Assembly: GCF_025532145.1 (NCBI RefSeq)
Contig: NZ_ARXS01000019.1
Coordinates: 17,492 to 81,491 of the forward strand
Direction: 5' to 3'
Source: Alloalcanivorax balearicus MACL04
GTDB taxonomy: Bacteria > Pseudomonadota > Gammaproteobacteria > Pseudomonadales > Alcanivoracaceae
Length of the DNA stretch: 64,000 nucleotides
The position numbers and the translations under genes were made by a program. Below, piece by piece: positions 24,238 to 33,331 of this stretch. A model generated the notes under the pieces. That model was not told the DNA's origin, ran no database searches, and worked only from the letters and a program-made list of their open reading frames with translations. The stretch's first letter is position 1. Every line of letters begins with the position of its first letter.

Positions 24238-25659
24238 ATGTACATCAACGGTGAATGGATCAACAAGGACAACACCTTCGCGGTGTTCAACCCCGCCACC
24301 AATGAGCAGATCGGTACCGTCGCCGACGCTGATGACGCCGACATCACGGCGGCCATCGAGGCGGCCAACATCGCCTTCGCGTCCTGGTCCGCCACCACCG
24401 CCTATGAACGAGCGGCGCTGCTGTACAAGGCCCACGGGCTGATGCTGGCGCGCAAACGGGAGCTGGCGGAGTTGATGACCCGCGAGCAGGGCAAACCCCT
24501 CAAGGCGGCGCTCAACGAAGTGGGTTACGGCGCCGACTTTCTGCTGTGGTTCGCCGAGGAAGCCAAGCGTATGTATGGCGAAACCATTCCGTCCGCCCGC
24601 GCCAATCAGCGCTTCTGGGTACAGCAGCATCCAGTGGGCGTGGTCGGCGCGATCACGCCGTGGAATTACCCGATCTCGATGATCACCCGCAAGCTGGCGC
24701 CGGCGGTGGCGGCGGGCTGCACCATCGTGTTGAAACCGGCGGAAGCGACGCCGTTGTGCGCCCGGGCCATGTTCGAGATTTTTCACGAGGCCGGTTTCCC
24801 GCCAGGCGTGGTGAACCTGATCACCAAACAGGATCCGAAGCCGGTGGGTGAAGCGTTCTGCACTCATCCGCTGGTGAAAAAAATTACTTTCACCGGTTCC
24901 ACGCCCGTGGGCAAGTACCTGTCCGGGCTGGCCGGCGGCCATCTCAAACGGGTTTCCATGGAGCTGGGTGGCCATGCGCCGGCCATTGTCTTCAATGATG
25001 TGGATCCGGTGCATGCGGCCAAGGGCTTGTCGCTGGTGAAATTCCTTAACACCGGTCAGGCCTGCATCAGCCCCAATCGCATTTTTGTTCAGCGCGACAT
25101 CATCGAGCCGTTCCTGGCGGAGATGAGCAATCGCATCGCCAAACTGAAAGCCGGCAATGGCATGGAAGAGGGCATCAGCATCGGCCCGCTGATCAACCAG
25201 GCGGCCATCGACAAGGTGGCCGGGCAGGTGGACGACGCGGTGGCCAAGGGCGCCCGCCTGATGCAGGGCGGTGAGCGCCTGTTCGCCGGTGAAGCCGATC
25301 GCGGGCATTTCTATGCGCCGACCCTGCTGGCGGACGTGACTCCGGACATGCGTATTTACCGCGAGGAGACGTTCGGACCGGTGGCGCCGGTGATCCCCTT
25401 CGATAACGAAGAGGAGGTGCTGGCCATGGCCAACGATACCCATTACGGGCTGGCGGCCTACGTCTATACCGAGAAGCTGTCCCGGGCGATCCGCATGTTC
25501 GAAGGGCTGCGGTTCGGCATCATCGGCATCAACGACATCAACCCCACCAGCGCGGCGGCGCCGTTTGGTGGCATGAACGAGAGTGGTCTGGGGCGCGAGG
25601 GCGCCCGCGAAGGGCTGCTGGAATATCTGGAAACCAAGCTCGGTGGCGTGGCGGTCTGA
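24238..25659 (+). CDS. NAD(P)-dependent succinate-semialdehyde dehydrogenase family protein
   Basis: Aldehyde dehydrogenase of 473 residues. Glu242 in MELGGHAP and the nucleophile Cys276 in NTGQACISPNR are the active-site pair; GSTPVGK is the nucleotide loop. PWNYP and the CISPNR context resemble GabD-type enzymes acting on succinate semialdehyde or related omega-oxo acids. It is the last gene of the operon, 16 bases after the acyl-CoA dehydrogenase, with AGGAG before the start and a terminator after it. Because of its neighbours, malonate-semialdehyde or dicarboxylate semialdehydes are alternatives. Confidence 0.86.
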   Translation: MYINGEWINKDNTFAVFNPATNEQIGTVADADDADITAAIEAANIAFASWSATTAYERAALLYKAHGLMLARKRELAELMTREQGKPLKAALNEVGYGADFLLWFAEEAKRMYGETIPSARANQRFWVQQHPVGVVGAITPWNYPISMITRKLAPAVAAGCTIVLKPAEATPLCARAMFEIFHEAGFPPGVVNLITKQDPKPVGEAFCTHPLVKKITFTGSTPVGKYLSGLAGGHLKRVSMELGGHAPAIVFNDVDPVHAAKGLSLVKFLNTGQACISPNRIFVQRDIIEPFLAEMSNRIAKLKAGNGMEEGISIGPLINQAAIDKVAGQVDDAVAKGARLMQGGERLFAGEADRGHFYAPTLLADVTPDMRIYREETFGPVAPVIPFDNEEEVLAMANDTHYGLAAYVYTEKLSRAIRMFEGLRFGIIGINDINPTSAAAPFGGMNESGLGREGAREGLLEYLETKLGGVAV

Positions 25660-25684
25660 CCGCCCGGCCCGTTCGGCTCCGTTG

Positions 25685-25708
25685 AAAGGCCCGCTTCGGC
25701 GGGCTTTT
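25685..25708 (+). terminator. Rho-independent terminator of the mcd operon
   Basis: GCCCGC-TTCG-GCGGGC at 25689-25704 followed by TTTT, with an A-rich 5' flank. It closes the operon after the aldehyde dehydrogenase. Confidence 0.88.
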
Positions 25709-25713
25709 GTTTG

Positions 25714-25771
25714 GGTATTTATGCTTGATTAAAAAAGTATAAATACCTAGTATTCAGGGGAAAACCCCTGA
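25714..25771 (+). promoter_or_regulatory. Two inverted repeats in the transporter leader
   Basis: GGTATTTAT (25714-25722) pairs with ATAAATACC (25739-25747) across a 16-base AT-rich spacer. TCAGGGG-AAAA-CCCCTGA (25754-25771) is a second perfect inverted repeat. They are candidates for operator sites or a leader hairpin for the membrane protein at 25834. No regulator can be named. Confidence 0.45.
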
Positions 25772-25833
25772 TTCAGAAAACGGCATCTCTGCCGCATCGA
25801 TAACGCTAATAAAGCCCGATAACGGAGAACAAC

Positions 25834-27216
25834 ATGAGTCTGCGAAAGAGAGCGGACGGGGGCGAACAGCCCTCGACGCTGGGTTTCCTCAAGCTGCGCA
25901 TTCCTTTTGTCCACTACAAGCTGGAATTGCCGGACATCCTGCAAGGGGCGATCCTTTGTGTGGTGCCGCTGAGTATCACGGCACTGATGACCTCGGTGCT
26001 GGGCATTCCTTTCGAGATCGCCGTTGCTTTCGTGGTGATCAACAACTTCCTGTTCATGCTGCATGGTCACTTCGGTGATCCGGCGGTATCCGGTTGGATC
26101 ACCGCTGGGATTCCGTTGTATGTGGCGTTTCTGTCCGGCTATCCGGAGGGGGATGCGCGCATTCTGGCGTTGATTGCCTTGCAGTTGACGGTGGCGGGAC
26201 TCTTTTTCGCCATGGGCTTGTTCAAGGGCGCGGATGTACTGGTTCGCAAGATGCCCATGTCGCTGAAGGCGGGGATTCTGGTGGGCGCCGGCTTCTCCGC
26301 CATAATGACGGAGTTTTCCGCCACCGGGCGGGTGTGGACCATGCCGATCACCATTTTGCTCGGTACGGTCCTCGGCTTTTTCATGTTGTTTTCCCGCACC
26401 GCCGCGCCTTTGCGGGAGCGTTATTCCCTGTTCCGTTTCATTGCACAGTACGGTATCGCCGTACCGTTCGTGATCGCCTATGTGTTCGGTATTCTGATCG
26501 GCGAGGTCCAGGCGCCAACCCTGGAGTGGGGCTGGGTATCCCTGCCGTTTGGCGACATGCTCAATGATTACACCGTGTTCGGTCTGGGCTGGCCGCCGTT
26601 CCAGTATTTCCTCGATGCGTTGCCGCTGGCGCTGGCCGCCTATGTCATCGCCTTTGGCGATGTGCTGGTGATCGATTCCCTGTTCAAGAACGCGGATAAG
26701 GTGCGCAAGGACGAAAAACTGGTTTTCAGCCCGCGCCGTAACAGCATCATCGCCGGGCTCCGCAATCTGTTTCATGGTCTGTGCGCGCCCTTTATCAGCT
26801 TGTCCGGCCCGTCCTGGACTGGTGGTCAGGCGCTGGTGGTGAATCGTTATATGAACAACGATCGCAAGGCCATGGACAGTTATTGGGGCGGGGCCAACAG
26901 CATTTACTGGGGCATGAGTATTGCCCTTCTGTTGTTACCGGTGGTGTCCCTGTTCAAGCCAGGGTTGAACATTGGTCTGGCGCTGACGCTACTGATCCAG
27001 GGCTACCTGTGCGGTTATCTGGCGTTGGAAATGCTCAGCAAGGGGACCAATCTGCAGCGCGGCGTGGCGGTGATCGTCGGCGCCATTCTGGCCACTAAAG
27101 GCGCGGCCTGGGGGCTGGGCGCCGGTCTGATACTGTGGCTGGTACTGGAGCGCGATTGGCTCGCCGGCGACAGCCGCGCCGCTGCCGGCGCCGCTGAATC
27201 CGCCGGCTCCGAATAG
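25834..27216 (+). CDS. Polytopic membrane transporter, UraA/SulP-like
   Basis: A 460-residue inner-membrane protein with about 12-14 hydrophobic segments. AYVIAFGDVLVIDSLF, followed by RNSIIAGLRNLFHGLCAP and SGPSWTGGQ, resembles the half-helix region of the NCS2/SulP (7+7 inverted repeat) fold, but I do not recognise the exact family. The neighbouring acyl-CoA ligases suggest a carboxylate substrate; that is inference only. It has its own leader with two inverted repeats and ends 91 bases before the first ligase. Confidence 0.6.
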   Translation: MSLRKRADGGEQPSTLGFLKLRIPFVHYKLELPDILQGAILCVVPLSITALMTSVLGIPFEIAVAFVVINNFLFMLHGHFGDPAVSGWITAGIPLYVAFLSGYPEGDARILALIALQLTVAGLFFAMGLFKGADVLVRKMPMSLKAGILVGAGFSAIMTEFSATGRVWTMPITILLGTVLGFFMLFSRTAAPLRERYSLFRFIAQYGIAVPFVIAYVFGILIGEVQAPTLEWGWVSLPFGDMLNDYTVFGLGWPPFQYFLDALPLALAAYVIAFGDVLVIDSLFKNADKVRKDEKLVFSPRRNSIIAGLRNLFHGLCAPFISLSGPSWTGGQALVVNRYMNNDRKAMDSYWGGANSIYWGMSIALLLLPVVSLFKPGLNIGLALTLLIQGYLCGYLALEMLSKGTNLQRGVAVIVGAILATKGAAWGLGAGLILWLVLERDWLAGDSRAAAGAAESAGSE

Positions 27217-27307
27217 ACGGCACCGTGCCGCGAAAACAACAAAGTGACCTACCAACTAGGCGCCCCGTGATCGGCATGGGGCGCCCTCAATTCAGGAGAC
27301 TCCGATC

Positions 27308-28936
27308 ATGTCCAGCACGCTTGCTTTCGATGCGGACCTGACGCCCAACGCCGCCAATTTCTCGGCTCTGACGCCGCTCACCTTTCTGACCCGTACCGCG
27401 CTGGCGCATCCTTATCGCACCGCGGTGATCCATGGTCCGGTGCGGCGCACCTGGGGCGAGACTCATCAACGCTGTTTGCGGTTGGCCTCGGCGCTGCAGG
27501 CCATGGGCGTGGGACCCGGTGATACGGTGGCGGCGTTGCTGCCTAATGTGCCGGAAATGCTGGAGCTGCATTTCGCCGTCCCGATGCTGGGGGCGGTGCT
27601 CAACACCCAGAACACCCGCCTGGATGCGGCATCCATGGCGTTCATGCTGGATCACGGCCAGGCCAAGGTGTTCTTCACCGATCCGGAATTCCATGAACGC
27701 AGCCGGGAAGCGTTGTCCCGCTGCTCGGTCTCCCCTCTGGTGGTGGATGTGGAGGATCCGACTTTCGAGGGCGGTGAACGGGTCGGGGAACTGACCTTTG
27801 GTGAGCTTATGGCGCGCGGGCGCGACGATTTCACCTGGCAGGCGCCGGCGGATGAATGGCAGGCGATCGCGCTGAACTACACTTCCGGCACCACCGGCGA
27901 TCCCAAGGGCGTGGTCTACCACCACCGTGGCGCCTACCTGAATGTCTTGAGCAACATCATCGGACTGGGTCTGCCTCAGGGCGCCGCCTACCTGTGGACG
28001 CTGCCCATGTTCCACTGCAACGGCTGGTGTTTCCCCTGGGCGGTGACCGCCGTGGCCGGCACCCACGTGTGTCTGCGCCAGCCGCACCCGGAACCGATTT
28101 TCCGTGCCATCAGCGAGCATAAGGTGACCCATTTTTGTGCCGCCCCGGTGGTACTGAACATGATGATCAACGCACCGGAAGAGCAACGACAGCCCTTCGA
28201 TCACACCGTGACCGTGGCCACCGGCGGCGCCGCGCCGCCGGCCGCCACCATCGCCGCCATGGAAAACCTGGGGATCAATATCGTCCATCTGTACGGGCTC
28301 ACCGAAACCTATGGGCCCAGTCTGGTGTGCGAATTCCAGGACCCGTGGGCGGATCTGTCCCTGGAGGAAAAAGCGGACAAGGTGGCGCGTCAGGGGATTC
28401 TGTCGCTGTCGATGACCGACATGATGGTGGCGAACCCGGACACACTGACGCCGGTGCCGCGGGACGGCGTCAGTCTCGGCGAGCTGTTCGTACGTGGTCA
28501 CAGTGTCATGAAAGGCTATCTCAACAATCCGCAGGGCACTGAAAAAGCCTTTGCCGGCGGCTGGTTCCACACCGGAGACCTGGGGGTGTGGCATGAGGAC
28601 GGCTACGTGGAGATCAAGGACCGTTCCAAGGACATCATCATTTCCGGCGGCGAGAACATCTCCACTCTGGAAGTGGAGAGCGTGTTGTATGCCCACCCGG
28701 CGGTGCTGGAAGCGGCGGTGGTGGCCGGCCCCGATCCACATTGGGGAGAAATTCCCTGTGCCTTCATCGCGTTGAAGGGAGGACAGACGGTGAGCGAGGA
28801 AGACATCGTCAGTCACTGCCGGGAAGGCTTGGCGGGCTTCAAGTGTCCGAAAAAAGTGTTTTTCGTCGACGAGTTACCGAAAACCTCCACCGGCAAATTC
28901 CAGAAGCATGTGTTGCGGGAGCAACTCAGCGCCTGA
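27308..28936 (+). CDS. AMP-forming fatty acyl-CoA ligase, AlkK/DmdB-like
   Basis: A 542-residue adenylate-forming enzyme. P-loop YTSGTTGDPKG at 191-201, GLTETYGP, GWFHTGDLG, DRSKDIIISGGENIS and KTSTGKFQK give all core motifs including the catalytic Lys. The FHCNGWCFPW block occurs in medium-chain fatty acid and methylmercaptopropionate ligases (AlkK, DmdB). It activates a carboxylic acid to its CoA thioester. AGGAG precedes the ATG and a strong terminator follows. Confidence 0.88.
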   Translation: MSSTLAFDADLTPNAANFSALTPLTFLTRTALAHPYRTAVIHGPVRRTWGETHQRCLRLASALQAMGVGPGDTVAALLPNVPEMLELHFAVPMLGAVLNTQNTRLDAASMAFMLDHGQAKVFFTDPEFHERSREALSRCSVSPLVVDVEDPTFEGGERVGELTFGELMARGRDDFTWQAPADEWQAIALNYTSGTTGDPKGVVYHHRGAYLNVLSNIIGLGLPQGAAYLWTLPMFHCNGWCFPWAVTAVAGTHVCLRQPHPEPIFRAISEHKVTHFCAAPVVLNMMINAPEEQRQPFDHTVTVATGGAAPPAATIAAMENLGINIVHLYGLTETYGPSLVCEFQDPWADLSLEEKADKVARQGILSLSMTDMMVANPDTLTPVPRDGVSLGELFVRGHSVMKGYLNNPQGTEKAFAGGWFHTGDLGVWHEDGYVEIKDRSKDIIISGGENISTLEVESVLYAHPAVLEAAVVAGPDPHWGEIPCAFIALKGGQTVSEEDIVSHCREGLAGFKCPKKVFFVDELPKTSTGKFQKHVLREQLSA

Positions 28937-28948
28937 TTTCCCTGCGTT

Positions 28949-28978
28949 CTTCCGGGGGACTCCCCCGGAAGTTTTTTT
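28949..28978 (+). terminator. Rho-independent terminator after the first acyl-CoA ligase
   Basis: CTTCCGGGGG-ACT-CCCCCGGAAG (28949-28971), a perfect 10-bp stem, followed by seven T residues. Confidence 0.95.
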
Positions 28979-28997
28979 CCTGCCAGAACAGTCTGTC

Positions 28998-29039
28998 TTG
29001 TCATCTGTAATGATGATGCTATGGTTAAAAGTCATCATT
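28998..29039 (+). promoter_or_regulatory. LysR gene promoter with inverted repeat
   Basis: TTGTCA (28998-29003) and TATGGT (29020-29025) are spaced by 16 bases. AATGATGA (29009-29016) and TCATCATT (29032-29039) form a perfect inverted repeat that spans the -10 box and start point. Autoregulation by the LysR protein is likely. Confidence 0.5.
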
Positions 29040-29046
29040 GATCGAG

Positions 29047-29955
29047 ATGAAGGCCATGCTGATCCGATCCCTGGAAATCTTTCAGGCCGTGGTGGAGAGC
29101 GGCAGTTTCAGTGCCGCCGCCGAGAGCCTGCATACGGTGCAGTCCAACGTCACCGCCCATATCAAGAAGCTGGAAAGCGAGCTGGGCGTGCGTGTGTTGG
29201 AGCGCCGCAATCCGGTGGCGCTCACGTCCGCGGGGCATCAATTGCTGGGATACGCCCGCCGCATCGGTGATTTGCATAATGAGGCGCTCAACCACTTCAA
29301 GGGCGGTGGCGAACCCACCGGAGAATTGCGCCTGGGCAGCATGGAAACCACCGCCGCCGTGCATTTGCCGAAAGTGCTGCCCGCTTTCAGTCGACGCTGG
29401 CCGGCGGTCTCCCTGAATTTGCGCACCAGTCCTTCCGCCTGCTTGCTGGACGAACTTCGCGAGGGGCGCCTGGACGCGGCGTTCGTGATTGCCGGTAACG
29501 TCGGCGATGGTCTGATCATGAGGCCGGTGTTCCGTGAACGGTTGGTATTGGTGAGTGGCCGGCCGCTCGATGGCGTGCCGTGCGCGGCGGAATTGTCACG
29601 CACCTCCTTTTTGTCTTTCCGTCAGGGCTGTGGTTACCGGCAGACGGTGTCGGTGCTGCTGGCGGAGCAGGGCGCGCCCCCGGCGCCGATCCATGAGCTG
29701 GGCAGCCTGGACGCCATTCTGGGCTGTGTCAGCTCGGGTATGGGGCTGGCGGTATTGCCGGAATCCACGGTGCGCCAGTACCGCCATCGCTATCCGCTGC
29801 ACTCGGTGCCCTTGCCGGAAGCGTTGTCGGCGGTGACCACGGCCATCGCCACCGCCGAGGAGAATACCTGGAGCCGGCCGTTGCGGGCCTTCATGGAAGG
29901 GCCCTGGTTACCGGATCTGGACGAGCCGTCGCGGCCGGCGTTGGCCTCGGTGTAG
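29047..29955 (+). CDS. LysR family transcriptional regulator
   Basis: About 302 residues. The winged helix-turn-helix is at the N-terminus (LEIFQAVVESGSFSAAAESLHTVQSNVTAHIKKLE) and a type 2 periplasmic-binding-like effector domain follows (from about residue 95). The block SFRQGCGYRQ and the overall layout recall PtrR/YbeF-like regulators. The start is uncertain: 29047 and 29056 are both ATG and neither has a clear RBS; a TTG lies at 29038. It is placed between two acyl-CoA ligases, which are its likely targets. Confidence 0.85.
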   Translation: MKAMLIRSLEIFQAVVESGSFSAAAESLHTVQSNVTAHIKKLESELGVRVLERRNPVALTSAGHQLLGYARRIGDLHNEALNHFKGGGEPTGELRLGSMETTAAVHLPKVLPAFSRRWPAVSLNLRTSPSACLLDELREGRLDAAFVIAGNVGDGLIMRPVFRERLVLVSGRPLDGVPCAAELSRTSFLSFRQGCGYRQTVSVLLAEQGAPPAPIHELGSLDAILGCVSSGMGLAVLPESTVRQYRHRYPLHSVPLPEALSAVTTAIATAEENTWSRPLRAFMEGPWLPDLDEPSRPALASV

Positions 29956-30086
29956 TCCGGTACTGATCGGTTTGGCCATGACAAAATAGTCGGTTCTGAC
30001 GAATACCCGCCGCTTTCTCCCAGGCAACATCAAGGGTCGACGCCTGCCAGGCGACACCCAAAAAACAACAACACTAGGAGAGGTTC

Positions 30087-31667
30087 ATGAACACGGAAGC
30101 CAGTCTGCGCCATCCGGGTCTGCACGCGCGGGTGAAGCCCGATCATCCCGCCGTGATTCTGGCGGATACCGGCCGCAGTATGAGTTATGCGGAGTTGGAC
30201 GCCTTCGCCAACCGCCTGGCCCGGGTGCTGCAGAACGAAGGACTGGATTACGGTGAGCATATCGCCTGTTTGCTGGAAAACCGCCTGGAGTGCCCGGCGG
30301 TCCAGTGGGGCGGCCATTACGCCGGTCTGTATTACACCTTCGTCAGTACCCGGCTGAAACCGGAAGAGGTGCTCTACATTCTCGAGGATTGCGAGGCCCG
30401 GGTGGTGATCCTCAGTGCGCAAACCGCCACCCCGGAACTGGTTGAGGCCATTGGCGAACTGCCGTTGGCACCGAAGATCTTCATGCTGGATGAGCCGCTA
30501 CCGGGATGTGAATCCCTAGAACAGGCCATGGCAGGGCAGTCTCCGGAGGCGCTGCCCGGCGCCCGGGAAGGCAGCGACATGCTCTATTCTTCCGGCACCA
30601 CCGGCCGCCCCAAGGGAGTGAAACCGGAAATCAGCGGCCTGCCGGTGGGCAGCACCGAAACCCTGGCGGGGTTGATCGAGCTGGCGTTCGGCGGCAACGG
30701 CGACATGGTCTACCTGTCTCCGGCGCCGTATTACCATGCCGCGCCGCTGAAATGGACCCGCGGCGTGCTGGTGCTCGGCGGCACCGCGGTGATCATGGAG
30801 AAGTTCGATCCGCAGCGGGCACTGGAAAACATCCAGAAATATAAGGTCACCCATAGCCAGTGGGTGCCGACCATGTTCCACCGCATGCTGCACCTGCCCG
30901 AGGAAGTGCGTAACCGCTATGACGTTTCCAGCCTGAAAATGGCGGTGCACGCGGCGGCGCCCTGTCCGGTGACCACCAAGCAGGCGATGATCGACTGGTG
31001 GGGGCCGGTGATTTATGAGTACTACGGCAGCACCGAGGGCGCCGGCCTGACCATGACCAACAGCGAGGACTGGAAGAAACACACCGGCACCGTGGGCAAG
31101 GCAATCTACGGCACCCTGCATATCGTCGACGAGGAAACCGGTGAGGAGCTGCCCATCGGCCAGGAAGGCGCCATCTACTTCTCCGGCGGCCACCCGTTCG
31201 AATACCACAAGGATCCGTCCAAGACCGCCGAGGCGCACAATGACGAGGGCTGGGCCTGTGTCGGGGATATCGGCTGGCTGGATGAGGACGGTTACCTGTA
31301 TCTCACCGACCGCAAGAGCAACATGATCATCTCCGGCGGCGTCAACATTTACCCGCAGGAGGTGGAAAACACCCTGATGGGACATCGTGCCGTATTCGAC
31401 GTGGCGGTGATCGGTATCCCCAATGAGGAGATGGGGGAATCCGTGCACGCCATCGTCCAGTCCCGCGAGGACAGGCCGGGCACCGCGGAACTGGCCACGG
31501 AGTTGCTGAGTTTCTGCCGTGAGAAACTGTCGTCGATCAAGTGTCCGCGCACGCTGGAATTCCGCGACACACTGCCCCGTGAGCCCAATGGCAAGCTGCT
31601 GAAGCGGTTGCTCAGGGATGAGTATCGGGAAGGAAGACGGAAAGCGGAGGGCTTCTTCAGCCTCTAG
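30087..31667 (+). CDS. AMP-forming acyl-CoA synthetase
   Basis: A 526-residue adenylate-forming enzyme with P-loop YSSGTTGRPKG at 167-177, YYGSTEGAG, GWACVGDIGWLDEDGYL, DRKSNMIISGGVNIYPQEVE and the catalytic-Lys region PREPNGKLLKR. It is closer to the FadD13/aromatic or steroid acyl-CoA ligase side than to the ligase at 27308, so the two probably act on different acids. The exact substrate is unknown. ACTAGGAGAGG precedes the ATG, which is a strong RBS. Confidence 0.87.
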   Translation: MNTEASLRHPGLHARVKPDHPAVILADTGRSMSYAELDAFANRLARVLQNEGLDYGEHIACLLENRLECPAVQWGGHYAGLYYTFVSTRLKPEEVLYILEDCEARVVILSAQTATPELVEAIGELPLAPKIFMLDEPLPGCESLEQAMAGQSPEALPGAREGSDMLYSSGTTGRPKGVKPEISGLPVGSTETLAGLIELAFGGNGDMVYLSPAPYYHAAPLKWTRGVLVLGGTAVIMEKFDPQRALENIQKYKVTHSQWVPTMFHRMLHLPEEVRNRYDVSSLKMAVHAAAPCPVTTKQAMIDWWGPVIYEYYGSTEGAGLTMTNSEDWKKHTGTVGKAIYGTLHIVDEETGEELPIGQEGAIYFSGGHPFEYHKDPSKTAEAHNDEGWACVGDIGWLDEDGYLYLTDRKSNMIISGGVNIYPQEVENTLMGHRAVFDVAVIGIPNEEMGESVHAIVQSREDRPGTAELATELLSFCREKLSSIKCPRTLEFRDTLPREPNGKLLKRLLRDEYREGRRKAEGFFSL

Positions 31668-31684
31668 GCGAAGAGAGGTATCGC

Positions 31685-31733
31685 GGCTGGTGAGCCGCTC
31701 CTACACATTCCCTGCAGGAGTGATTCACCAGCC
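31685..31733. terminator. Interrupted hairpin between convergent genes
   Basis: GGCTGGTGA (31685-31693) pairs with TCACCAGCC (31725-31733), and CTCCT (31698-31702) with AGGAG (31716-31720). It lies between the acyl-CoA synthetase and slyD. It resembles a REP-type unit of a different sequence class and may terminate transcription from both sides. Confidence 0.5.
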
Positions 31734-31752
31734 TCGATTGGCGTGCCAGCGT

Positions 31753-32241
31753 TTAGTGGTCGTGGCCGTCCGGCCCGTGCACGTGGCCGTGCTGCTGCTC
31801 TTCTTCGCTGGATTCGCGGATATCGGTGATTTCCACGGCGAAGTTCAGGGTTTCCCCGGCCAGCGGATGGTTGCCGTCGATGGTGACCTGATCGCCATTC
31901 ACCTCGGTGATGGTGAAGATGCGCGGGCCGGCTTCCGTCTGTGCCTGGAATTGCATGCCCGGTTGCAGCTCATCGCCGGCGCCTTCAAAGGCGGAGGCGG
32001 GAACCTGCTGAATCAGGCCGTCGTGACGCTCGCCGTAGCCTTCTTCCGGGGCCACGGTAACGTCCAGCTTGTCACCCACTTCCTTGCCCACCAACGCCTT
32101 TTCCAGACCGGGGATGATGTTGCCGTGACCGTGCAGATAGGTCAGCGGCTCCTGCCGTTGATGGGAGGAGTCGATGGTCTGACCGGCGTTGTTGGTCAGG
32201 GTGTAGTGGAACGCCACCACCTTGTTGTCTGCAATTTGCAT
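31753..32241 (-). CDS. slyD: FKBP-type peptidyl-prolyl isomerase, SlyD-like
   Basis: Prolyl isomerase and chaperone of 162 residues. The FKBP core begins MQIADNKVVAFHYTL; GHGNIIPGLEKALVG and the inserted IF domain (VTVAPEEGYGERHDGLIQQVPASAF) follow. The C-terminal tail is His-rich (EEQQHGHVHGPDGHDH) but lacks the Cys residues of E. coli SlyD, so metal binding is likely but by histidines. The ATG at 32241 has AAGGG upstream; the open frame extends 104 codons further without homology. Confidence 0.92.
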   Translation of the reverse strand: MQIADNKVVAFHYTLTNNAGQTIDSSHQRQEPLTYLHGHGNIIPGLEKALVGKEVGDKLDVTVAPEEGYGERHDGLIQQVPASAFEGAGDELQPGMQFQAQTEAGPRIFTITEVNGDQVTIDGNHPLAGETLNFAVEITDIRESSEEEQQHGHVHGPDGHDH

Positions 32242-32521
32242 GGATGCCCTTTTCGGGTTGATGAATTTTGGGCGGGAACCGTCCCCGCGCCCGCATACCG
32301 GCATGGTAACAGGGCAGCGACGGCCGTGACCAATCGCCGCCCGGCTGCGCGCCAGCGCCCCGGACGTTATAATCGGCCCCGCTTGCCGCGTCACCGGCCT
32401 GTGCCATTGGTGCCTTTCCCCCGGGGACCGGACGGATCCGATACACTTTGAAAGGGTTTTCGCCGTTTCTTTACGGAGCCGTTCCGGCATCATGGGGGTC
32501 GGATATGGAGAATGCCCGACC

Positions 32522-33157
32522 ATGAAAACCCTGCCGCAGCTTTTCACCAACAACGAACAGTGGCGCCATCAGATCGAGGAAGAGCATCCCGGTTTCTTCC
32601 GTACTCTGGTAGGCCAGCAGAACCCGGAATTCCTGTGGATCGGCTGTGCCGATTCCCGTGTCCCGGCCAATGAAATCGTCGGCCTGATGCCCGGTGAGCT
32701 GTTCGTGCACCGCAATGTGGCCAATCTGGTGCATCACACTGATTTCAATCTGCTCTCGGTGCTGCAGTTCGCCGTGGAAGTGCTCAAGATCAAGCATGTC
32801 ATGGTGGTGGGGCATTACGGCTGTGGTGGCGTGCGTGCTGCCATGGAAGACCAGCCTCACGGGCTGATCGACAACTGGATCCGCCAGGTACGGGAGCTGT
32901 ATCTGCGCCACCGCAAGCAACTGGCGGACCTGGAGCCCACTGCCCGCCTTGATCGCATGTGCGAATTGAACGTGGCCCGCCAGGTGATCAACGTTTCCAA
33001 TACCACGGTGGTGCAGGAAGCCTGGCGCCGCGAACAGCCCCTGACCATCCACGGCTGGATTTACGGCATCGGTGACGGCCGCCTCGGTGATCTGGGCATT
33101 GAGGTGGACAACAATGCCCACCTGCGTGAATTGGAAAGCCAGGAATTCGAGGTCTGA
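32522..33157 (+). CDS. can: Beta-class carbonic anhydrase
   Basis: Zinc enzyme that interconverts CO2 and bicarbonate, 211 residues. Cys42, Asp44, His98 and Cys101 (CADSRVP, GHYGCGG) are at the same numbers as in E. coli Can, so the start at 32522 is well supported over an in-frame ATG at 32492. The RBS GGAG lies rather far upstream. It stands alone, divergent from slyD with a 280-base gap. Confidence 0.95.
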   Translation: MKTLPQLFTNNEQWRHQIEEEHPGFFRTLVGQQNPEFLWIGCADSRVPANEIVGLMPGELFVHRNVANLVHHTDFNLLSVLQFAVEVLKIKHVMVVGHYGCGGVRAAMEDQPHGLIDNWIRQVRELYLRHRKQLADLEPTARLDRMCELNVARQVINVSNTTVVQEAWRREQPLTIHGWIYGIGDGRLGDLGIEVDNNAHLRELESQEFEV

Positions 33158-33193
33158 TACCTCAGCACTCACGGGTACACCAACGTGAATCGA

Positions 33194-33209
33194 AGCCGCT
33201 ACAGCGGCT
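33194..33209. repeat. Short REP-related hairpin
   Basis: AGCCGCT-AC-AGCGGCT, followed by CCGTAGTCC, which is the complement of the loop sequence of the REP copy at 15391-15455. It looks like a remnant of the same family. Confidence 0.5.
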
Positions 33210-33257
33210 CCGTAGTCCTGAGGTGGATTCGAAGCGAGCGGTTTGGTTGCTTGTTGG

Positions 33258-33321
33258 GAGCCGGCGGACAGCGCTCCAGGACCGTGCTTCTCCCGGGGCC
33301 TGGAGCGCTGTCCGCCGGCTC
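33258..33321. terminator. Long hairpin between can and copB
   Basis: Perfect arms of 23 bases (33258-33280 with 33299-33321, core CCGGCGGACAGCGCTCCAGG) around an 18-base loop, between convergent can and copB. No T-tract follows, so it could be a bidirectional terminator or a REP-like element of another sequence class. Confidence 0.6.
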
Positions 33322-33331
33322 TCTTCCCCCT

